A stretch of DNA of 13,610 nucleotides from Ruminococcaceae bacterium UBA1767. Lineage in GTDB: Bacteria; Bacillota; Clostridia; Oscillospirales; Acutalibacteraceae. A program made the position numbers and the translations under genes. The notes below the pieces were generated by a model that was not told the DNA's origin, did not search any database, and saw only the letters and a list, made by a program, of their open reading frames with translations. Positions 1 through 6,300 of this stretch are shown here, piece by piece. Position 1 is the stretch's first letter; each line of letters opens with the position of its first letter. Location of the stretch: NCBI GenBank assembly GCA_002315505.1, contig DCGX01000014.1, forward strand, positions 53,708 to 67,317, given 5' to 3'.

Positions 1-45
1 TTCGGGACCAAGAGGCCGTGGGTTCGAATCCCGCCACTCCGACCA
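1..45 (+). tRNA. tRNA-Pro(CGG), 3' part; 5' half lies outside the window
   Basis: The window opens in the anticodon loop, TTCGGGA, which puts CGG at the anticodon positions and makes this a proline tRNA. Next come the 3' anticodon strand CCAAG, the variable loop AGGCC, a T arm with stem GTGGG/CCCGC around loop TTCGAAT, the 3' acceptor strand CACTCCG, discriminator A, and an encoded CCA. Every visible part has the expected length. The 5' acceptor strand, D arm and 5' anticodon strand are missing only because the window starts here. Confidence 0.96.
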
Positions 46-50
46 CCTTG

Positions 51-90
51 AAACCGTTGTATTCTAAGGGATACAGCGGTTTTTTTATTT
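51..90 (+). terminator. Rho-independent terminator of the tRNA-Pro transcript
   Basis: Inverted repeat AAACCGTTGTAT (51-62) and ATACAGCGGTTT (71-82) with one G-T wobble and a loop of about 8 bases. It is followed by a T-rich tract (81-90 and beyond). It starts 5 bases after the CCA end of the tRNA. Confidence 0.9.
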
Positions 91-137
91 TTTACAGAAG
101 TCGAAAAAAACGCAAAAAAGCGTAAAAATTATAAAAT

Positions 138-163
138 AGGGGGGTATATTAGGGGGGTATATT
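138..163. repeat. Two perfect tandem 13-bp repeats with G6 runs
   Basis: AGGGGGGTATATT occurs at 138-150 and again at 151-163 with no mismatch, in otherwise very AT-rich sequence. A small hairpin, ACGC-A6-GCGT, precedes it at 110-123. No gene lies between the tRNA terminator and the end of the fic-type gene at 513. Function unknown; it could be a protein-binding site. Confidence 0.8.
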
Positions 164-246
164 TATACATTTGATAGGTTAATTTTTCTTAAAAAAGACT
201 GAAGAAAAAATTTTTTTATTTTATTCTAAAAATTTCAGCGTTTATA

Positions 247-280
247 CCTTTCATATTGTAATTAACTACAATTTGAAAGG
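247..280. repeat. 34-bp interrupted palindrome
   Basis: CCTTTCATATTGTA (247-260) and TACAATTTGAAAGG (267-280) are inverted repeats matching at 13 of 14 positions around ATTAAC. There is no T tract on either side, so it is not an obvious terminator. It lies in the gene-free stretch 91-512, which otherwise holds the G-rich tandem repeat, this palindrome, and the palindrome cluster from about 333 to 510. Confidence 0.7.
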
Positions 281-391
281 GAGTGACTTAACGGCATTTC
301 ATAAGAAAGTTGAAAAAGAGTGGTTCTATAATATATGAACTTCGTTCATTGAAATCGCATCAATGATGCTCATAAGTCGCTAACGCTCCAC

Positions 392-440
392 GCTGTCAGT
401 TGAACGTCTGCCTGACGGCACGTTCAACTGACAGCTTTTT
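392..440 (+). terminator. Strong 16-bp hairpin followed by T5, terminator-like
   Basis: GCTGTCAGTTGAACGT (392-407) and its exact reverse complement (420-435) flank a 12-base loop that itself contains a short inverted repeat. TTTTT follows at 436-440. The T run gives plus-strand polarity, but no plus-strand gene is seen upstream except the tRNA, which has its own terminator. It may belong to a palindromic intergenic element: ATGAACTTCGTTCAT (small hairpin, about 334-348) and GCATCAATGATGC (about 357-369) lie just before it. Confidence 0.6.
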
Positions 441-512
441 GTCGTCATTCTGACTCTTGGTCGCTTCGCTCCAAAGACGGGATGAGGGGAACAGTAGGAC
501 AGTGTCTTTGCC

Positions 513-1613
513 TTATCCTAATTTCTCAATGATTTCCTTGCTGTTTTGTTTTGCAAAATCGCTTAGTGAATATGAACGAATTCGCTCCTTTACTATGTTC
601 GGAATTAAAAATCCGTTCGTTGCCAACTTAGTGCACCTGTTAATAATCGTTTTATTTGTTACGTTTAGCATTTTGCTGACATCAATCGGGGTGAATTCAA
701 GCAAATGATTATTTAACAAGAACCTTAAAAAGTCCTTTTCTTTTGTATTAAGATGTGACAGAGCTGAATTAAGTTCGTCAGATGCCCCCGACAATGACAA
801 TTCACATACTTTTCTCGAATACAGCTCCATCATACGCAAAAAATAGTTTATCCAAATTTCCGCGTGTGGTGGATTTTCTCTTCCTGAGTAATATAGCGCA
901 GGTAATCCCATCTGCAACGAGTTATAATATTCGTCCGGGTCATATGCAAAATATTCTTCCAACGAACCTATTCCGTTAAAACCATATCCGTTTAAATCAA
1001 GAATATATCCTGACATAAGTCGTGCCGTTCTTCCGTTGCCATCTTCAAACGGATGAATTGTAACAAGCTGATAATGAACAACTGCCGCAACAATCAACGG
1101 GTGGTCGTCTGTGGTATTTACATATTCAACAAGCTCATCAAGGAGTCCGTCAATTTCGGAGTATTCAGGGGGGATATATTCCGCTACTCCCGTTTCACTA
1201 TCATATACGGCAAACAGGACACCCGGAGGCATTTCGCCTCTTAATCCGATTTTTTCTTTTGAAGCACCCTTTTCGACCATTGCCTGAACATCAAGGATAA
1301 GCTCTTTGGAAAACGGCACCTTGCTTTTTATATTATCCTCCAAAAAATTCAATGCAAGAAAATAGTTTCTGATTTCTTGCTCGGGCTTAAGAAAATGTTT
1401 GTGAGCATCTCTTTCAATTACTTCATTCGCCTGGGATTCGGTAAGTGGGTTTCCTTCAATTTTATTAGAAGCGTAAGAGCTTTTCTTTTTTGAGTTTTTT
1501 CTTAATTTGTTTTGGGTTATAGAGGGCAGCTCTACCATTCTTACAGAAAAACGATTTTCGTCAATCGCAGATATTCTTTTTAATATTTCGTTAGTCAAAA
1601 CAACCTTAATCAT
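513..1613 (-). CDS. Fic-domain protein (predicted AMP-transferase) with C-terminal winged helix
   Basis: A Fic-family protein of 366 residues. Fic enzymes usually transfer AMP from ATP to a protein hydroxyl; the target here is unknown. The complete active-site loop HPFEDGNGR is at about residues 187-195, with a further arginine at 198. An N-terminal inhibitory-helix motif of the (S/T)xxxE(G/N) type, SNKIEG, is at 49-54, so the protein should be self-inhibited with the module inside the same chain. A flap-like stretch, VYDSETGVAEYIPPE, is at 136-150. Residues about 288-350 look like a winged helix, suggesting DNA binding or autoregulation. I chose ATG at 1613: AAGGGG lies 6 bases upstream, whereas the alternative GTG at 1640 would place that site inside the coding sequence. 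The gene is monocistronic, and no convincing terminator is seen after the stop. Confidence 0.93.
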   Translation of the reverse strand: MIKVVLTNEILKRISAIDENRFSVRMVELPSITQNKLRKNSKKKSSYASNKIEGNPLTESQANEVIERDAHKHFLKPEQEIRNYFLALNFLEDNIKSKVPFSKELILDVQAMVEKGASKEKIGLRGEMPPGVLFAVYDSETGVAEYIPPEYSEIDGLLDELVEYVNTTDDHPLIVAAVVHYQLVTIHPFEDGNGRTARLMSGYILDLNGYGFNGIGSLEEYFAYDPDEYYNSLQMGLPALYYSGRENPPHAEIWINYFLRMMELYSRKVCELSLSGASDELNSALSHLNTKEKDFLRFLLNNHLLEFTPIDVSKMLNVTNKTIINRCTKLATNGFLIPNIVKERIRSYSLSDFAKQNSKEIIEKLG

Positions 1614-1642
1614 AAAATACCCCTTACTTATTTTCTGCACAT

Positions 1643-1671
1643 ATTATATCATATGCAAAAAAATAATTCCA
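1643..1671 (-). promoter_or_regulatory. Extended -10 sigma-A-type promoter of the Fic gene
   Basis: On the minus strand, TATAAT (plus coordinates 1643-1648) is preceded by TG with one spacer base, an extended -10 element. The -35 position at 17-bp spacing (1666-1671) reads TGGAAT, a weak match. The start codon is about 30 bases downstream of the -10. The -35 overlaps the first of the direct repeats at 1667-1709. Confidence 0.7.
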
Positions 1672-1709
1672 CTAATATTTCACTATTCTTTCACTATTTT
1701 TCACAATGT
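1667..1709. repeat. Helically phased iterons (TTTCACTATTC-like) over the Fic promoter
   Basis: On the plus strand, TTTCACTATT recurs exactly at 1678 and 1689. Degenerate versions start at 1667 (TTCCACTAATA) and 1699 (TTTCACAATGT). Spacing is 11, 11 and 10 bp, so all lie on one face of the helix. The first overlaps the -35 position. The last runs into a near-palindrome, TCACAATGTGA (1701-1711). This is the layout of an operator for a repressor that binds cooperatively; the winged helix of the Fic protein itself is a candidate. Confidence 0.6.
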
Positions 1710-1808
1710 GATTTCAATATTATATTTCATATCAATGTAGATTCGTAACCGTGCAACCGAAATTGTGAATGCGGAGTTGATAATGTGTAACATATTTAAA
1801 AATCCGGT

Positions 1809-1885
1809 GGTGCGTTTCTACTTATATCGGGAGAACGCTTGTTTGTCTTCAAGAGGTCAATGGTTCGATTTTGTCTGTGTCCACC
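1809..1885 (+). repeat. Dispersed tRNA-like element, copy 1 (probable tRNA pseudogene or decayed tRNA-derived repeat)
   Basis: A 77-base stretch resembling a decayed tRNA. It has a D-loop-like CGGGAGA, a CTTG/CAAG arm around an 8-base loop, the run CAAGAGGTC, a T-loop-like GGTTCGATT, and a 3' end of GTCCACC. Aligned without gaps to the tRNA-Pro at 8-44, its 3' half matches at CAAGAGG, GGTTCGA and the terminal ACC. However, the 5' and 3' acceptor strands do not pair well, so a working tRNA is unlikely. A second copy at 12617-12686 is about 80% identical over 70 bases (my hand count) with no gaps. It lies in the intergenic region 1672-1942, where I see no gene. Confidence 0.5.
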
Positions 1886-1942
1886 TTAAAGCCTTTAATA
1901 TCTGAGCTGTTGAAGATTTTTATAATTTGCAACAGCTCATTT

Positions 1943-3127
1943 CTATTCTTTTTTACCCAAAGAAATACCGATTTCCGTTACCAGCTCTTGCTTGTTGTTT
2001 ACACCCAGTTTGTTGTAAATACCGAGGTATTGTTTTGCTACGGTACGCTCGGAAACGTTAAGAATTTCTGCAATTTGCTTGTTTGACAGTCCGTTAATTG
2101 CGAAAACAAGATAGTGGTAATCGCATCCGGAAAGCCTCAAATACAAATTTGTAATATCGGTGTTTGCGGCAAAGCGGGCATAATTCTCAAAAATTATTTT
2201 GCTTGACTTCTTAATTTGTTTTGCAAAAGAAACAGGATAGTCTTGTAACGCCTTGTTGACTTCATTGCCATAAAAACCACTTATGTCCGCAATGTTATAA
2301 ATAAGATTATGATCATAGGCTATTTTTACCGCTTTGCCCATGTGATAGCGCATCGACTTTTCGATGTTTACTGTAAAATAAACCAGAAATAACACGATAT
2401 GTAGCTTTTGAGCTTCAGTATAATAGCCTTGGTGTTCCGCTACAGTGCAAAGTGTTTCATACGCTTCAAGGAAAGATAAATCTTCCGATTCAATAGTTTT
2501 TTTAGATAACTTGAAAATTGATAAAAAGGCGTTCATAAATAATGCCGAGGGATGAAATTCATAAAAAATATCGGAGTTTAGTTTTTCCGGTATCTTCATA
2601 AACTGACCTAAACTGTAATCAAGGAATGGCTCAAATAATTCCATTTCTTTCTTGTATGGAAAATCTGATGACAGCAAAACATTCATACTGCAATAATATT
2701 GATTAAAACTTATGCTTTTATCATATACCACCGAAAGCAGGCACATAAAAAAATGTGCGCAGATTTTAACATAGATGTTTTCGGCATTTTCGGCAAGTTT
2801 TATAAAAACGGGTTTCGATTTTTGAAATTCGCAGGCATAGAAATCGACCTGAGCTTGACGGAGTAACGCTTCTTCGCTTGAAAGGGGAGGAACAAAACTT
2901 TTTGCGGGTGAATTTACGAACAGAGGAAAGCGGAATATTGTTGCATTTTGAGATTCCTTTCCCTTTTTCGTTCTGCCGTCAATGGGTTTCGGCATATCCT
3001 TTGGAATAACCCAATGACCGCCCAATTTGGCAGCACCCGGGATTTTTCCTGCTCTGAGTAGCTTGCCGATAGTAGAAATATCGGTTTTCCATAATTCTGA
3101 TGCTTCTTTTACTGTAATATATTCCAT
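1943..3127 (-). CDS. Transcription regulator with N-terminal excisionase/MerR-type HTH and C-terminal LuxR-type HTH
   Basis: A cytoplasmic DNA-binding protein of 394 residues. Residues about 4-45 (ITVKEASELW then IGKLLRAGKIPGAAKLGG and WVIPKD) are an excisionase-like winged helix of the HTH_17 kind. Residues about 55-325 are alpha-helical and TPR-like, typical of a sensory or scaffold region. Residues about 332-394 carry a LuxR/GerE HTH (GLSNKQIAEILNVSERTVAKQY, with LGVNNKQELV after it). No receiver domain or signature ligand domain is seen, so the signal is unknown. I chose ATG at 3127 with GAGGTG 7-8 bases upstream, rather than GTG at 3142, which would overlap that site. It is divergent from the large secreted protein, which suggests it controls that gene. 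Confidence 0.88.
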   Translation of the reverse strand: MEYITVKEASELWKTDISTIGKLLRAGKIPGAAKLGGHWVIPKDMPKPIDGRTKKGKESQNATIFRFPLFVNSPAKSFVPPLSSEEALLRQAQVDFYACEFQKSKPVFIKLAENAENIYVKICAHFFMCLLSVVYDKSISFNQYYCSMNVLLSSDFPYKKEMELFEPFLDYSLGQFMKIPEKLNSDIFYEFHPSALFMNAFLSIFKLSKKTIESEDLSFLEAYETLCTVAEHQGYYTEAQKLHIVLFLVYFTVNIEKSMRYHMGKAVKIAYDHNLIYNIADISGFYGNEVNKALQDYPVSFAKQIKKSSKIIFENYARFAANTDITNLYLRLSGCDYHYLVFAINGLSNKQIAEILNVSERTVAKQYLGIYNKLGVNNKQELVTEIGISLGKKE

Positions 3128-3156
3128 TTTTTTACACCTCACAAATTCCTAAAAAT

Positions 3157-3186
3157 AGGATAATACAAAAACGGGGCAAAAGTCAA
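3157..3186 (-). promoter_or_regulatory. Probable promoter of the dual-HTH regulator
   Basis: Minus strand: TTGACT (plus 3181-3186), an 18-bp spacer, then TATCCT (3157-3162). The -10 overlaps a small palindrome, TCCTA-AAAA-TAGGA (3147-3160), placed where a repressor would block transcription. The start codon is 30 bases downstream of the -10. Confidence 0.5.
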
Positions 3187-3292
3187 GCAGAATAGGGGAT
3201 TTGAACAAAAAAATACAATAAATTTTCAGCAAAATCATTTTTTGCGGGGGTAAAACACCCTGAAATTTGCACGAAATTTCTCAAAAAAAACA

Positions 3293-3321
3293 TTGCATTA
3301 TTATCTATAAAAATATATAAT
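3293..3321 (+). promoter_or_regulatory. Sigma-A-type promoter of the large secreted protein
   Basis: TTGCAT (3293-3298), a 17-bp spacer and a perfect TATAAT (3316-3321), with a second overlapping TATAAT at 3321-3326. Just upstream, GAAATTT is repeated around GCAC (about 3262-3280), a possible operator. The leader contains TTGCGAAAA/TTTTTGCAA (3334-3342 and 3346-3354), a small hairpin before the ribosome binding site. Confidence 0.75.
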
Positions 3322-3376
3322 ATAATAGATAAATTGCGAAAATTATTTTTGCAAATAAAAAGAAAAGGAGACTTGT

Positions 3377-6300
3377 ATGAAAAAACGAATTTTAAGCATT
3401 GTGCTTGCAATTTGTATGCTTTTGTCGGTAATGCCGATGATGGCATTCACGGCAAGTGCGGAAACAGTCGACCATAGCGGCTGGACACAGATTACGGGCA
3501 CAACCACAATCAGTGCCAACGGCAACTATTATCTTAACAGCGATGTTATCGGTAATATAGTGGTAAATAGCGGAGTAACCGCAACCATAGACCTTAATGG
3601 TTATGTGCTTAAAGCAAGCGGTGCTGATATTAACAATAATTCCGTTATTGTTAATAATGGTACACTTACAATCAACGACAGTGATGACACAACTACTCAT
3701 TATTTCGTTGTTGGTGCTGATGGTCTTTGGACACTTGACACAACAAAAACAAGTGGTATTGCTGTTGAGAGTTTAACACAGCGTCCTAATACCGGTGATG
3801 TTATTGCTGTAAAAGGCGGCGTCATTACCGGCGGAACGGGTTCAACCAATAATTATTACGGCGGAGGAATCTGCAGCTCAAGTGGTATTACCGTTAATGG
3901 TGTAGCGATCTGCGGTAATAAAGCTGTCAAGAACGGCGGCGGAGTATATACGACCAACATTGCGACATTGAATTCAAGTATAATCTGCGGAAATTGGAAT
4001 CCAGTAGACGATGGAAACGGCGGAGGTATATTTGCAACCAGCGAAATCCTTAAATGTGAAGATTGTACCATATCATATAATTCCTCAGGTTGGGGTGGAG
4101 GCATTACTATTAGCTGTGAATGTGTATTATCCAACACGAAGGTATGCTGTAATGATGCTAACAACAGTTGGGGCGGCGGCGGAGGCATTAAAATTGATTC
4201 CCAAGATGCAGTCCTTACCGTAAACGGCGGTGAAATATCAGATAACAAAGCTGTAGGTGAGACCGAATGCTACGGCGGAGGAATAAACGGTTTTATCGCA
4301 ACCATCAATTTGAATGGATGTGCAATTACAAATAACTATGCAAAGGAATTAGCCGGTGGTATATATCTTTGGGGTATAAATGAGTCAATCGGAACGAATC
4401 TTACCCTTTCTGGTGATGTTGTAATTGACGGAAACACATCCGGCGCCGAAACCGTAATTGCAGACAATGTATATCTTGATAATGAATCGTATAGACCGAA
4501 AGTTAACATCGGTGCTCTTACATCCGGCTCCTGCATCGGTATCACACTTAAAACGATTGAAAGGGTTTATTACGACTGGGATTTAGAAAAGGAAATAACG
4601 GAAAATAATAGTCGTTTTACCGAAAACGGTGCAAAGACGGATGAAGCATATTTCTTCTCGGACAATCCTGATTACGAAGATAAATATAATACCGACGGAT
4701 ATTTGGAATTGGTTACAGGTTATGATGTAACCGAAGCAACCTGCACAAACGGTTCTGTTTCTGTTGGAGGCAAAAAATTCGCTAATGTCGGCGAAACTGT
4801 AACAGTAACACCTACGGCAAATACAGGTTATGAAGTTGAGAAGGTTTATTATAATGATGGCACTCAGCACGAAATCACACCTGTAAGCGGTGTGTACTCA
4901 TTCACAATGCCTGAAACGGATGTTACAGTCAGTGCAACATTTAAAACAAGTTCATCAGTTGATGTCTGCTACATAGATGAAAACAAAAACGGCACATTTG
5001 ACGGCATTGACGTTAAGTATTCAACAATTGCCGGTGCTCTCACAGTCGCAGTCACAACAGAAACAACAATTAGATTGCTTTCCGACGTAAAGGAAAATGT
5101 TGAAATTTCTGACGATGCAACAATTACCCTTGACCTTGATGGTAAGACACTTTCGGGTAATTCCGGCACTTCCATTATTACCAATAACGGTAATTTGACA
5201 TTGGAAAACGGCACCATTTCAGGTGGTAATGCCGTTAACGGCGGTGCTATTTATAATAATGGAATATCTGATATTTCAAATGTAACATTTACAGGTAATA
5301 CCGCAACAAACGGCGGTGCGGTTTTCAACTATACAGGCAGTTCCATTGACCTTAAAATGACCGGTTGCACATTAACCGAAAATGAAGCAACAAACGGCGG
5401 TGCTGTTTACCTTAATGATTTCGGTGCAAAAGCAAAGGCTACCTTTAATAATTGTTTAATTACGGAAAATGAGGCAACAGAAAACGGAGGCGGTTGTTAT
5501 TTCGGTACCGATACTTGGGTAATTATGAACTCTTGTACCGTAAAGAAAAACACTGCTGAAAACGGCGGCGGAATTATGCATAAGCATACTAGTGATGCGG
5601 TTAGTGATGATAAGAATGCCTCACAAGATAAGTTTGCACTTTTAAACACAGAGGTTTCAGAAAATCACGCAACTAAATACGGAGGTATATATTTCCAAAA
5701 AACTCAAGAGTCGTGTTTTGTTAAAGGTACTCTTGTGAGTATGGCAGACGGCTCAACAAAGAGAATAGAAGATGTAAAAGAAGGCAACATAGTAAAAACC
5801 TTTGACCACGAAACAGGCAAGGTTTCTTCTGCAAAGGTTTACCTTTCATTTAAAGAGCAGTTGGAACCTCAGGAAACATTCAAATTGAATTTTGACGGAG
5901 GCTTCTCTGTTCATTGTGTTGCTTCTCACACTTTCCTTGAAAAGGATTCAAGAAAATACAAGACATTTAATGCTTCAAATGCTGAAGGCTATATTGGAAA
6001 GTATTTTTACGGTGAAGATGGTCAGTGGCACAAATTAGAAAGTGTTTCCATAGAGGAAAAAACAGAGTGGCTTTATGAGATTTATACGGCAGAGCACCAA
6101 AACGCTTTTACAAACGGAATGCTTTCTGCTCCTGCAGATGTAGATTATCTTCTTAACATTTACGAGCTTGACGAAAACTTAAAGGCAAACGAGGCACAGC
6201 TTAAGGCAGATATTGAAAAATACGGTCTTGTAACGTTCAAATATGCAAACGAAAACTACGGTATGAGCAAAGAGTGGTATGACTGCGGTGCAAAATATCT

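Noticed and set aside
138..163. CRISPR-like array
   Set aside because: Only two adjacent short copies with no spacers; no cas genes anywhere.
1..300. Possible integration site of a mobile element at the tRNA-Pro 3' end
   Set aside because: No integrase or phage gene follows the tRNA, and I saw no second copy of the tRNA 3' end that would mark attR.
457..708. Plus-strand frame of 83 codons opposite the end of the Fic gene
   Set aside because: It lies mostly antisense to the well-supported Fic coding sequence, has no ribosome binding site, and starts inside a palindromic repeat.
3856..4248. Minus-strand frame of 130 codons inside the beta-helix gene
   Set aside because: Proline-rich product (PPP runs) is the antisense image of the NGGG repeats of the real gene; no ribosome binding site.
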